Positions 17,730 to 25,489 of a stretch of 64,000 nt of DNA are shown here, in pieces. The DNA is taken from positions 94,621-158,620 of the forward strand of contig CAIUGM010000008.1 of NCBI GenBank assembly GCA_903898675.1. Reading direction: 5' to 3'. Position 1 is the stretch's first letter, and each line of letters opens with the position of its first letter. The notes below the pieces were generated by a model. The model was not told where the DNA came from. It worked only from the letters and a program-made list of their open reading frames with translations, and made no database searches. Position numbers and translations under genes: made by a program. This DNA comes from an uncultured Verrucomicrobiota bacterium (GTDB lineage: Bacteria > Verrucomicrobiota > Verrucomicrobiia > Opitutales > Opitutaceae).

Positions 17730-18459
17730 CAGCTTTTAATTTCTGAGCCGCAAGGGCCTCGTCATAATGCGCCGGAAAATAGAACTTAATTCGGCGGAGT
17801 GCGCCTTCTTCCTCTGGTGGATATTTCGCCTGCGCAATATCGTCTAGGAGAAGCGAACATAAATCCGAAGATTGAAAGCCACTCCAATCCTCTCTGGCAG
17901 AGGCAACGATTTCAGGATATTTTATGGGACTGCAGATTTGAACCCCGCCTGAAGGACGGTATCTTACACCAACTTGCGGTCTATTTGTGATTTGCCCCAA
18001 AACGACCAGACACACATCGCCCACCAAGATACGATACGGTAATTCAAGGGATTCTTCCTTATAAGCATAGGCTCCGTGGCCACGGAGGGGCTTGTTATTG
18101 TAATCATTGCATATGCGCGCCCAAGTAATGTGATTTTCCTCCCTAATTTCAAGTTTTGTGGGTCTCGCATCATCCAGATGCAGTAATAGGTCCGGGATCG
18201 CGGCAGTTCCTCTTGCAACCAATTCTTTCATCGCAGGATAAATTATCGGTTTCTGTGATCCCATGATCCCGCCCGTGAATTTTGGCTGTGACTCTTCAGC
18301 AATGAATTGATCAATCCATGCCGTAGGGTGCTGTCCAATAGTAAATCCGTCTAATTTTTGCAGATCATCAATCAGTTCCTCGCAGGTTTTTGCCGGCAGA
18401 TCGTCGGCTCCCTTCATAGCAGTGCAGGAGACCAGAAATGCTAAAAACAGGTATTTCAT
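17722..18459 (-). CDS. Hypothetical exported protein, AT-rich orphan
   Basis: 245 aa, family not recognised. The N-terminus MKYLFLAFLVSCTAMKGADD looks like a signal sequence, and LVSC would fit a lipoprotein cleavage site. The body is soluble, with segments such as GTAAIPDLLLHLDDARPTKL and LVGDVCLVVLGQITNRPQVG, and shows no catalytic motif I know. Its codon use is clearly AT-richer than all neighbours (many AAT, TTA, ATA, GAA codons). Together with isolation between uvrA and tsaD, this suggests recent acquisition. The frame is intact with a normal start, so it is probably a functional gene. Confidence 0.7.
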   Translation of the reverse strand: MKYLFLAFLVSCTAMKGADDLPAKTCEELIDDLQKLDGFTIGQHPTAWIDQFIAEESQPKFTGGIMGSQKPIIYPAMKELVARGTAAIPDLLLHLDDARPTKLEIREENHITWARICNDYNNKPLRGHGAYAYKEESLELPYRILVGDVCLVVLGQITNRPQVGVRYRPSGGVQICSPIKYPEIVASAREDWSGFQSSDLCSLLLDDIAQAKYPPEEEGALRRIKFYFPAHYDEALAAQKLKAEK

Positions 18460-18543
18460 TTAAGGGCAGGGCCTCATTGCCGGGAAACCAAGTTTTCTAA
18501 TAGGATTGCCTGAAATAAGTGATTTCCAAGCCCATTGTGAACC

Positions 18544-19584
18544 TTACGCGAGAGCCAGTGGCAGGCTTGGGCTGATCTGTAGCTGATAGCCCGCCTCGCT
18601 CACCCCGCCCGGCTCGCGCTCGGCCCACGCGGCAAAGGCGATCATCCCGGCGTTGTCGCCGGTGTGCTGCGGCTGGGCGCGCAGAAAAGCAATCCCATGC
18701 TCCCGCGCCACCCTCTCCAATCCGGCTTGCAGCGTCCGGTTGTTCGCCACGCCACCTGAAAGCCCGAAACTCCGGTAGACGCCCCGCTCCAACGCCAGAG
18801 CCGACTTGCGCAGCAGTGCCTCGAACACCGCGTACTGGTAGCTCGCGCAAAAATCGGCTCGCCGGTGTTCGATGACCTCGGGGGAAAGTTTCTCCAGCTG
18901 GTAGCGCAGGCTGGTTTTCAGGCCGGAGAAGCTGAAGTCCAGGGTGGCCCGCTGGGCCATGGCCTTGGGAAACTCAAACGCGGTGGCACTGCCACCCGCG
19001 GCCAGCTTCTCCACCTGCGGACCGCCGGGATAACCGAGGCCGAGCAATTTGGCGCCCTTGTCGAGGGCCTCGCCGGCTGCGTCGTCGAGCGTAGATGACA
19101 ACAGCCGGAGACGCCGCGACTCATCGATGGTGAACAAGGCCGTGTTGCCACCCGAAACCAGCAGGCCGAGGTGTGGCAGCAGTTTCGCCAGCTCCGCCTC
19201 GAAGGCGGCGGGATTCGCCGTATGCAGGGGAATGAACGGCGAGAAGGCGTGCGCCCGCAGGTGGTTCACGCCCACCACCGGCACGTCCCAGGCCAGCCCG
19301 AGACTCTTGGCGGCGGACAAACCCATGGCCAGGCAGGCCGCCAGGCCGGGTCCGCTGGTCACGGCGATTTTTGTGATGGCGGAAGCCGGTGTGTCCGCGA
19401 GCGAGCGCCGCAACAGCGGGCCGAAATTCTCGAGGTGCTCCCGACTGGCGAGGTCCGGCACGACCCCGCCATAGGCTTCATGGAGGGCGATCTGGCTGTG
19501 GACCCATTCGCCCAGCAGGCCGCGCGCCGGGTCGAACACCGCCACGGCGGTCTCATCGCAGGAACTTTCGAGGGCGAGGATCAT
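18544..19584 (-). CDS. tsaD: tRNA threonylcarbamoyladenosine transferase TsaD
   Basis: 346 aa, the usual TsaD/Kae1 length. It transfers the threonylcarbamoyl group from threonylcarbamoyl-AMP to A37 of ANN-decoding tRNAs, working with TsaB and TsaE (not in the window). Seen: MILALESSCDETAVAVFD at the start, metal-binding GVNHLRAHAF (HxxxH), LLVSGGNTALF, and later FGLSGGVANNRTLQ with AGMIAFAAW. The longest open frame continues to 19659, but those extra codons are translation of a REP-like repeat, so 19584 is the start. It lies downstream of ctpA on the same strand. Confidence 0.95.
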   Translation of the reverse strand: MILALESSCDETAVAVFDPARGLLGEWVHSQIALHEAYGGVVPDLASREHLENFGPLLRRSLADTPASAITKIAVTSGPGLAACLAMGLSAAKSLGLAWDVPVVGVNHLRAHAFSPFIPLHTANPAAFEAELAKLLPHLGLLVSGGNTALFTIDESRRLRLLSSTLDDAAGEALDKGAKLLGLGYPGGPQVEKLAAGGSATAFEFPKAMAQRATLDFSFSGLKTSLRYQLEKLSPEVIEHRRADFCASYQYAVFEALLRKSALALERGVYRSFGLSGGVANNRTLQAGLERVAREHGIAFLRAQPQHTGDNAGMIAFAAWAEREPGGVSEAGYQLQISPSLPLALA

Positions 19585-19596
19585 GGCGCGAAACGT

Positions 19597-19663
19597 CCCT
19601 GTGGGAGCGAGCTTGCTCGCGACTTCCGGCCCATGAGTCGCGGGCAAACTCGCTCCCACCAGG
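19597..19663. repeat. REP-like inverted repeat (GTGGGAGCGAGCTTGCTCGC type)
   Basis: Left arm GTGGGAGCGAGCTTGCTCGC and right arm GCGGGCAAACTCGCTCCCAC are inverted copies around a short centre, in the 97-base gap between ctpA and tsaD. The left arm is strikingly like a well-known Pseudomonas REP core. Confidence 0.8.
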
Positions 19664-19681
19664 AAATCAATGCCACGAGAT

Positions 19682-20947
19682 TCATTGTGCCGGCACCTTC
19701 GCCGCCAGCACCCCCGTCAGTACCTCCCGCGCGGCGGACAGCTGCTCGTCCTCGATGCGGTCGAAGCCGAAGCGTTCGTTGAATTCCGCCGGGGCGGACA
19801 GGTCCGGGCGCGCCTGCTGGAGGCGGAGTTTGCTGTCGTCGTCCGCCGAGACCTCCAGTTCCACCTGGGGCGTGATGCCCTTCTCGTGAATGGTGACCCC
19901 GCTCGGCGTGTAATAGCGCGCCGTGGTCAGGCGGAGGCCCTCGCCGTTCTGCAGCTCGAGGATCGTCTGCACCGAACCCTTGCCGAAGGTCTTCTCGCCG
20001 ACGATCACCGCGCGCTTCGTGTCCTTCATCGCCCCGGAGACGATCTCGGCGGCACTGGCGGTGCCGCCATTGACGAGGATGGCGACGGGGTAGGTCCGCG
20101 GCTGATGGCCGCCGGTGGCCTTGAAGTTCTCGCGCGACTCCGGCGTGCGGCCCTGCGTGTAGGCGATCAGCTCGCCCTTCTCAAAGAACTCATTGCAGAC
20201 GTCGATCGCCGCATCGAGCAATCCGCCCGGGTTGTTGCGCAGGTCGATGACCAGCGCCTTCAGGCCCTGCTGTTCCAGGCCCTCGAGAGCCGCGGTGAAT
20301 TCGTCGCCGGTGCGCTCGCTGAACTGGGTGATCTGCACGTAGCCGATGCCGTCCGGGCCCATCGCGGCGTTGCGCACGCTGTCGAGGCGGATGCTCTCGC
20401 GCTTGAGCTTGAAATCGATCGTCCGGTTCTGGCTCGGCCGGTAGGCCGTGATCACCACCTCGGTGTCGGGTTTGCCCCGGACCAGCCGGACGGTCTTTTC
20501 CACCGTCGGGTTTTCCAGGACCTTGCCGTCGATCTTCACGATCCGGTCGCCGTGCCGCATGCCGGCCCGCTCCGCCGGGGTGCCGGCGATGGGCGCGACC
20601 ACCACGATCTGGCCCTCGCGCTGTTCCACCTGCATGCCAACGCCGCCGAAGGCATTGCTCAATTCCTCCTCGGTTTCCTGGTACTGGTCCGCCCGCAGAA
20701 ACTGCGAATGCGGGTCGAGCGTGCCGACCATGCCGTCCAGCGCCGTGCGGGTCAGGTCGTCGTAACCCGCCGGGGCGTCGCCGACGTAGTTTTCCTTCAC
20801 CAGCTGCATGACATCGCGGAAATAGCGGACGTTTTTATCGCGCTCGCGGTCCGGCCACCAGCTGGGGGCGCCCGAGTGGGCGGCAACCTGGGCCACACCG
20901 TAGCCGACCAGCACGGCGGCCACGATTGCGAAAAAGTGTTTGAGCAT
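19682..20947 (-). CDS. ctpA: Carboxyl-terminal processing protease (S41 family)
   Basis: 421 aa periplasmic serine protease. An N-terminal membrane anchor or signal (MLKHFFAIVAAVLVGYGVAQ) is followed by a PDZ domain around GGVGMQVEQREGQIVVVAPI...GMRHGDRIVKIDG, then the S41 catalytic domain. The Ser lies in VNGGTASAAEIVSGA and the Lys in EKTFGKGSVQTI, the Ser-Lys dyad of Ctp/Prc proteases. Members trim protein C-termini in the envelope. The start at 20947 is preferred because the signal begins there. The gene is divergent from the methyltransferase gene at 20982, with only 34 bases between them. tsaD follows after the REP at 19597-19663. Confidence 0.93.
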   Translation of the reverse strand: MLKHFFAIVAAVLVGYGVAQVAAHSGAPSWWPDRERDKNVRYFRDVMQLVKENYVGDAPAGYDDLTRTALDGMVGTLDPHSQFLRADQYQETEEELSNAFGGVGMQVEQREGQIVVVAPIAGTPAERAGMRHGDRIVKIDGKVLENPTVEKTVRLVRGKPDTEVVITAYRPSQNRTIDFKLKRESIRLDSVRNAAMGPDGIGYVQITQFSERTGDEFTAALEGLEQQGLKALVIDLRNNPGGLLDAAIDVCNEFFEKGELIAYTQGRTPESRENFKATGGHQPRTYPVAILVNGGTASAAEIVSGAMKDTKRAVIVGEKTFGKGSVQTILELQNGEGLRLTTARYYTPSGVTIHEKGITPQVELEVSADDDSKLRLQQARPDLSAPAEFNERFGFDRIEDEQLSAAREVLTGVLAAKVPAQ

Positions 20948-20981
20948 GGCTTTAAGTGGAAGCAAATGCTTCAGTTGGCAA

Positions 20982-21968
20982 ATGGGTTCCTCCTCCGACT
21001 TTTTTGAAATCTTCGCCACTGAGCCGACTGCGGCCCAAGGCGTCTCCTTCGCCCGCTTCATGGAGCTGGCCATGTACCACCCGACGGCCGGGTATTACAC
21101 GCGGGACTTCAAGCGGGTCGGGCGGGACAACAAGGCGGATTTTTTCACCTCGACCACCTTCAGCCCCGTGTTTGGCGAGCTCGTGGCCGCCGCGGTCGTC
21201 AAGCTGCTCGCCCCGGCCGCGCCGGCCGACTTCGTCTTTGTGGAGATCGGCGCCGAGCCCGGCGGCGGCATCCTGCGCGACGTGGCCCACCCGTTTGCCA
21301 GCTACCAGATCATTTCCCTGGGCCAGCCGTTCACCCTGCCGGACCGCGCGGTGGTGTTCTCCAACGAGCTCTTCGACGCCCAGCCGTTTCACCGCGTCGT
21401 CTGGCGCGAAGGCCGCTGGCGCGAACTCGGGGTGGCCCTGACCGGCCGCACCCTGCGCGAAGTCGAACTGCCGGAATTGTCGCCCGAGCTGGCCGCTCAC
21501 GCCGACCGCCTGCCCAAATCCTCCGCCGAGGGTTACCACATCGATCTGCCACTGCGCACGATCCCGATTCTGGAGCGCATTGTCGGCCCGAAGTGGAGCG
21601 GTCTGTTTGTGGCCTTTGATTATGGCAAATACTGGCAGGAACTGGTGGAGAATCTTCCCGCGGGCACCGGCCGCACCTATCACCGCCAGAAAATGGGCAG
21701 CGATCTGCTCGCGCGGCCCGGCAAACAGGACCTGACCTGCCATATCTGCTGGGACTGGCTGGAGGACGGCCTCGTCCGGGCCGGGTTTGGCGAGTCCCGG
21801 GTGGACTCACAGGAGAGCTTTTTCATGCACCATGCCCAAAAAACCCTGGCCGCGATCACGGCGGCCGAAGCGGGCAGTTTCAGCCTCCGGAAACGGATGC
21901 TCATGCAGCTGATGCACCCGGCCAACATGGGGCAGAAGTTTCAGGCACTCTATGCTTTACGCAAGTAG
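20982..21968 (+). CDS. SAM-dependent methyltransferase, MidA/NDUFAF7-like
   Basis: 328 aa. The region SFARFMELAMYHPTAGYYTR with FFTSTTFSPVFGELVA and FVEIGAEPGGGILRDVA is typical of the PF02636 family. In mitochondria NDUFAF7 methylates an arginine of complex I; bacterial targets are largely unknown. VFSNELFDAQPFHRVV is the conserved NE..DA motif, and GLFVAFDYGKYWQEL the later D.G motif. The C-terminus RKRMLMQLMHPANMGQKFQA also fits (usual L..P..MG..FK.L). An earlier ATG at 20940 overlaps ctpA, so the ATG before SSSDFFEIF was taken. Confidence 0.85.
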   Translation: MGSSSDFFEIFATEPTAAQGVSFARFMELAMYHPTAGYYTRDFKRVGRDNKADFFTSTTFSPVFGELVAAAVVKLLAPAAPADFVFVEIGAEPGGGILRDVAHPFASYQIISLGQPFTLPDRAVVFSNELFDAQPFHRVVWREGRWRELGVALTGRTLREVELPELSPELAAHADRLPKSSAEGYHIDLPLRTIPILERIVGPKWSGLFVAFDYGKYWQELVENLPAGTGRTYHRQKMGSDLLARPGKQDLTCHICWDWLEDGLVRAGFGESRVDSQESFFMHHAQKTLAAITAAEAGSFSLRKRMLMQLMHPANMGQKFQALYALRK

Positions 21969-22054
21969 AGCGACCCTGGTGATGGTTTTCCAAATTTCCC
22001 TTGCTAAGACGACGAGCCGTCCTTTACTCCTGACCCTTTAACTCAAGAAACACC

Positions 22055-22285
22055 ATGGCACGAATTTGCGCAATCACCGGCAGACGCCCCACCAAGGGCA
22101 AAATCATCCACCGTAAAGGTCAGTCGAAGAAGAGCGGCGGCATCGGCACGCACATCACGACGCTGACCCCCCGCTTGTTCCGCCCGAACCTGCAGTGGAT
22201 CCGCGTCAAGCTGCCCAACGGCGGCACGAAGCGCATGTGGGTCTCCGTCAAGGCCATCAAGGCCGGCCTCGTCCAGAAGGTCTGA
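22055..22285 (+). CDS. rpmB: Ribosomal protein L28
   Basis: 76 aa, a normal L28 of the 50S subunit. It starts MARICAITGRRPTKGKIIHR and continues TLTPRLFRPNLQWIRVKLPN to SVKAIKAGLVQKV. Only one of the zinc-binding cysteines of longer L28 forms remains (Cys5), so this is the Cys-minus type. It is expressed as a single gene, ending at the terminator 22311-22336. Confidence 0.96.
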   Translation: MARICAITGRRPTKGKIIHRKGQSKKSGGIGTHITTLTPRLFRPNLQWIRVKLPNGGTKRMWVSVKAIKAGLVQKV

Positions 22286-22310
22286 GGAATTCCTCCCACC
22301 CTTCCCCAAG

Positions 22311-22336
22311 CCCGCCGCGCAAGCTGCGGGTTTTTT
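22311..22336 (+). terminator. Rho-independent terminator of rpmB
   Basis: CCCGCCGC-GCAA-GCTGCGGG followed by six T. One mismatch in an 8-bp stem, 25 bases after the stop codon. Confidence 0.85.
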
Positions 22337-22340
22337 CATT

Positions 22341-22404
22341 TGTAGGGCCGGCGCTTGCTGCCGTGCCGGGCGTAGCCCGCAGGTGGCAGCGCTATCCGGC
22401 AGCG
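22341..22404. repeat. TGTAGGGCCGGCGCT-type repeat, copy 1
   Basis: Begins TGTAGGGCCGGCGCTTGCTG. Its first 30 bases match the start of the copy at 40451-40523 with two differences. It lies between convergent rpmB and the GNAT gene, and its right end supplies the last codons of the latter. Confidence 0.75.
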
Positions 22405-22682
22405 CCCAAGAGATCCCGATACTCCTCATGCCGCTCGATGAACTTCGCCACATAGGAGCACGCCGGCACGACCGTGCGGCCCTGCGCCCGCGCGTCAGCC
22501 AGCGCCGCCCGCACAAGTTTTTCCGCAATCCCGCGGCCGCGCAGCTCGGGCGGCACCAGCGTGTGGGTGAAAATCATCCGCTTCCCCTCCAGCACGTATT
22601 CGCAAATGGACAAATGCCCGTCGACCAGCAGCTCGTAACGGCTTGCGGCCATGTTGTGCCGGACCGTGACCGCCGCATCCAT
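22392..22682 (-). CDS. Small GNAT-type acetyltransferase (YjdJ-like)
   Basis: 96 aa, the size of the compact GNAT_acetyltr_2/PF14542 proteins, which bind acetyl-CoA through a shortened GNAT fold. Visible: SRYELLVDGHLSICEYVLEG, MIFTHTLVPPELRGRGIAEK (the acetyl-CoA pyrophosphate loop, RGRG.A), LVRAALADARAQG and VVPACSYVAKFIERHEEY. The substrate is unknown. The start codon shares one base with the murJ stop (TGATG), so the two are translationally coupled. The final codons fall in a repeat, so the tail may be species-specific. Confidence 0.85.
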   Translation of the reverse strand: MDAAVTVRHNMAASRYELLVDGHLSICEYVLEGKRMIFTHTLVPPELRGRGIAEKLVRAALADARAQGRTVVPACSYVAKFIERHEEYRDLLGAAG

Positions 22683-24259
22683 CAGCCGGCCTCCGGCTTG
22701 GCCGCGAATCGCGTGCGCAGTTTTTTGAAAAGGGCCTCGAGATCCTCGCGACCCTCGATCTTGAGCATCCAGAGCAAGGCGCCGTAGAGCGCGCACGCGG
22801 CCGGGATCAAACCGACGACCTCCACCAGGTCGCGCGCCTTGCCGCCGAGTGGCAGCAGGGCCACCAGCTGCGTCCCGCCCCACACCGCCAGGGCCATGAC
22901 CGCCGTGGCGGTGAGAATCCGGCCCACGCTCGGCAGCAGCAAACCGAGGCCCATGCCCGGCAGTTGCCCGGCGAGCGCCCGGTGCAGCAGCCAGGTCTGG
23001 GCGATGATCGCCACCGTGCTGGCGAGCACCAGGCCGGCCGCGCCCAGCCAGCGCATGAGGAGCAGGCTGAGCCCCAGGTTGATCAGAAAGTCGACCGTGG
23101 CGACGCGCACCGGCGCCTTCGTGTTCTTCACAGCGTAGAACGCCCGGACCGTCAGGTTGACCACCGAGAAGAACGGCAGGCCGAGCGCATAAATCGCCAG
23201 CAGCGGCGCCATGGCCTGTGTATCGGCGGCGGTGAAGTTGTGCCGCTCAAACAGCAGCCGCACGATCGGTTCGCTCAGCAGGGCGAGTCCCGCCGCCGCC
23301 GGCACGTTGATGAGCAAAATCAGGCGGACGCCCTTGCGGAAGTCCTGCGCGAGTCCGTCGAAGTTGCGCTCGACCGCATGCTTGGTCAGGAGCGGGTAAA
23401 CCACCGTCGAAACCGCAATGGCAAACACCCCGATGGGCAGCTCCATCAGCCGGTTCGCGTAGAACATCAGCGTGCCCGCCGAGTCGTTGATCGAGAAGGC
23501 CAGCATGCTCGAGACATAGGAATTGACCTGGTAGATCGCGGTGCCCCACAGGCCGGGCGTCATCAGCAGCGCGATTTCCCGCACCCGGGGCGAAAGGCCG
23601 AGGTCGAATTGCGGCCGCCAGCCTTCGCCGCGGATGAGCGCCGCCGCCGGCACCGCCATCTGCAGGAAGCCGCCGACCAGCACGCCGGCGCACAGCCAGT
23701 GGATTTCGCCCAGCGGCGTGGCGGAGAAATGCAGGCCCGCGCCGCCGAGGGTGGCGATCATCGACAGGTTGAGCCAGATCGGCGAGAGCGCCGGCTCGAG
23801 GAAGCGGTGGAACACCTGCAGCGTGGCGCTGAACGCCGCCGCGAGACAGACGAAGATCAGGTAGGGCACGAGGATCACCGTCAGGTCGGCGAGCAGGTAC
23901 CACTTGTCGTCGTGGCCCGGCAGCCGCCGCGACTGGCTGAAGACCAGCATGAAGACGGCCGCGAGTCCGCCCGTGATGACGAGCAGCCAGCTCGCCACCT
24001 TGTTCAGCAGGGCAAACGCGCCCGGCCGGCCGTGCTCGTGCAGCTCATGCTGCAGGTTCGGCAGAAAGGCCGCCGCCAGCGCGCCCTCGCCCAGCAGCCG
24101 GCGGAAAAGGTTCGGCAACCGGAAGGCCGAGAGAAAGGCCGTGTTGAGGACGCTCGCCCCGAAAATCGCGGCGCCCAGCTGGTCGCGGATCAGCCCCAGG
24201 ACGCGCGAAACGACCGTGAGCAGCGAGACGAGGCCGATATTCTTTAAGTTTTTCGACAC
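22682..24259 (-). CDS. murJ: Lipid II flippase MurJ
   Basis: 525 aa with about 14 hydrophobic helices, MATE/MviN family. It moves lipid II across the inner membrane for peptidoglycan synthesis, downstream of the mraY and murG products encoded at 51-57 kb. Visible: GLVSLLTVVSRVLGLIRDQL, FLSAFRLPNLFRRLLGEGAL and AAFLPNLQHEL at the start, the classical MurJ N-terminus with functional Arg residues. Later come YANRLMELPIGVFAIAVSTV and NLTVRAFYAVKNTKAPV. The C-terminus has a cytosolic helix and the stop overlaps the GNAT gene. No murein genes are adjacent. Confidence 0.95.
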   Translation of the reverse strand: MSKNLKNIGLVSLLTVVSRVLGLIRDQLGAAIFGASVLNTAFLSAFRLPNLFRRLLGEGALAAAFLPNLQHELHEHGRPGAFALLNKVASWLLVITGGLAAVFMLVFSQSRRLPGHDDKWYLLADLTVILVPYLIFVCLAAAFSATLQVFHRFLEPALSPIWLNLSMIATLGGAGLHFSATPLGEIHWLCAGVLVGGFLQMAVPAAALIRGEGWRPQFDLGLSPRVREIALLMTPGLWGTAIYQVNSYVSSMLAFSINDSAGTLMFYANRLMELPIGVFAIAVSTVVYPLLTKHAVERNFDGLAQDFRKGVRLILLINVPAAAGLALLSEPIVRLLFERHNFTAADTQAMAPLLAIYALGLPFFSVVNLTVRAFYAVKNTKAPVRVATVDFLINLGLSLLLMRWLGAAGLVLASTVAIIAQTWLLHRALAGQLPGMGLGLLLPSVGRILTATAVMALAVWGGTQLVALLPLGGKARDLVEVVGLIPAACALYGALLWMLKIEGREDLEALFKKLRTRFAAKPEAG

Positions 24260-24289
24260 AGCCTCGGGCCGGAAAGGACGCCGGGCGGT

Positions 24290-25006
24290 TTACTGCACGG
24301 CCAGCTTCAGGGTGCTGCCCTCGATCGCCACGGAGTTCAATTTGGCCCAGGCCGCGCGGACGTCGTCCGGCGCCTTTTCGTGCGCGGTGATGTACGCGAC
24401 CAAGGGAGCGGCGGCGGCCGGCAGCAGGTGCACCGGGCAGGAACCGAGATAGACCGTCTCCGGCGCAAACACGTAGCCATCGCCCTCGCGACGGAAACCG
24501 CCGGTCGCCTGCACCGTGACATCGGTCGCCAGGCCGTACCAGTTCAGCGTGCATTTCATGCCAATCTGCAGCTTGCCGTCCACGATGCGGAAATTGGGCG
24601 CGGCCGGAATCACGAAGCCCTCGAGTGGCGGGGTCGTGGGCTTGGCGGGAGCAGCGCCCGGTTTCGCCGGCGCGGCGGGAGTGGCGGGCTTGGCGGCGGG
24701 CGCGGGCTGGGCGATCGTGGCGGCCCAGGCGTTCAACTCCTCCTCCACGAGGTGCACGCTGGTGCCCGCGAGAAATTGCTTCTGCTTGGCCTGCCAGGCC
24801 CGGCTCTTCGCGTTGCTCTCCGCGCCGGGCATGAAATAGACGACACCGCGGGCGGTCTCCTTCGGCTTCTCCTTCAGGAGGACCACGGGCTTGAAGACCA
24901 GAAAGACGCACGCCACCACGATGCCGAGCAGCAGGCCCAAAATCGCCCCGAAGATAACCTCGAGGAGACTCGGACCATAAAGGGCTTTTTCAATTTTTCT
25001 GGCCAT
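24290..25006 (-). CDS. Membrane-anchored protein of unknown function
   Basis: 238 aa, no family recognised. One strong transmembrane helix lies near the N-terminus (IFGAILGLLLGIVVACVFLV, about residues 18-37). Next comes a domain with YFMPGAESNAKSRAWQAKQK and VHLVEEELNAWAATI. A Pro/Ala/Lys linker (about 102-127) leads to a C-terminal globular part with FRIVDGKLQIGMKCTLNWYG. The layout, membrane anchor plus two extracytoplasmic parts, suggests an envelope protein. It lies between murJ and the zinc-ribbon gene on the same strand and may form an operon with them (gaps of 30 and 11 bases). Confidence 0.75.
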   Translation of the reverse strand: MARKIEKALYGPSLLEVIFGAILGLLLGIVVACVFLVFKPVVLLKEKPKETARGVVYFMPGAESNAKSRAWQAKQKQFLAGTSVHLVEEELNAWAATIAQPAPAAKPATPAAPAKPGAAPAKPTTPPLEGFVIPAAPNFRIVDGKLQIGMKCTLNWYGLATDVTVQATGGFRREGDGYVFAPETVYLGSCPVHLLPAAAAPLVAYITAHEKAPDDVRAAWAKLNSVAIEGSTLKLAVQ

Positions 25007-25017
25007 GGCAGCGGGTA

Positions 25018-25278
25018 TTATTTGGCGGCGGTCGGGGCCGCCGGTTTGGTTTCGGTGGACTTGGCGGGAGAGGGGCTGTCAGCCGATCCGGACTTCTTCT
25101 TGTAATCGGTGATATAAAAGCCGGTGCCCTTGAAAATCAGGCCGGCGCCGCCGCCCACCTTGCGCTTGAGGGCGCGCTTCCTGCAGGTCGGGCACACCTT
25201 GAGCGGTTCATCCTTCATCGACTGAAATGCCTCCATTTCGTGGCCGCATTTGGTGCAGATGTATTCGTAGGTTGGCAT
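25018..25278 (-). CDS. FmdB-type zinc ribbon protein
   Basis: 86 aa. MPTYEYICTKCGHEMEAFQS and LKVCPTCRKRALKRKVGGGA form the two CxxC knuckles of the FmdB/CxxC_CxxC_SSSS regulatory family (PF09723). The GTGFYITDY motif follows as usual. A Lys/Pro/Ala-rich tail completes the protein. Function is not established; such proteins are suspected regulators or translation-related factors. The start at 25278 gives the canonical MPTYEY N-terminus. Confidence 0.88.
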   Translation of the reverse strand: MPTYEYICTKCGHEMEAFQSMKDEPLKVCPTCRKRALKRKVGGGAGLIFKGTGFYITDYKKKSGSADSPSPAKSTETKPAAPTAAK

Positions 25279-25362
25279 CCGGAAAGTGACCAACGGTATG
25301 ATTTGGCCCGCGCGGCTTGGCGAGTCTGTTCTTGGCGGGTCCGAATGGAGTTAAAGCACTAT

Positions 25363-25418
25363 GGGCGCAGCATCGGCCGTCGCCAAGCCTATGGCCCGAC
25401 AAGAGTCTGCGCCCCTAC
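25363..25418. repeat. GGGCGCA...TGCGCCC repeat with an internal 20-bp dispersed motif
   Basis: Outer arms GGGCGCA (25363) and TGCGCCCCTAC (25408) form an inverted repeat. The interior carries GCCGTCGCCAAGCCTATGGC (25376-25395), whose exact reverse complement is at 37441-37460. It lies between the zinc-ribbon gene and the polyprenyl synthase gene and is spanned by an open frame that I reject as the synthase start. Confidence 0.7.
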
Positions 25419-25489
25419 CCAGAGCTTTCCAAACCCCGTCCAAAATCCGTTTGCCAACCCGGGGTGCCCGCCAAACTGTGGCCGTCCCG

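Noticed and set aside
17722..18459. Genomic island with integrase around the AT-rich gene
   Set aside because: Only a single gene is AT-rich; flanks are housekeeping genes and no integrase, tRNA boundary or direct repeat is visible.
19585..19659. N-terminal extension of tsaD
   Set aside because: The open codons are translation of a REP-like inverted repeat; the conserved TsaD N-terminus starts at 19584.
25361..25489. 43-residue N-terminal extension of the polyprenyl synthase
   Set aside because: It runs through a palindromic repeat and the 20-bp dispersed motif; synthases of this family begin near MDFSAQFEHY.
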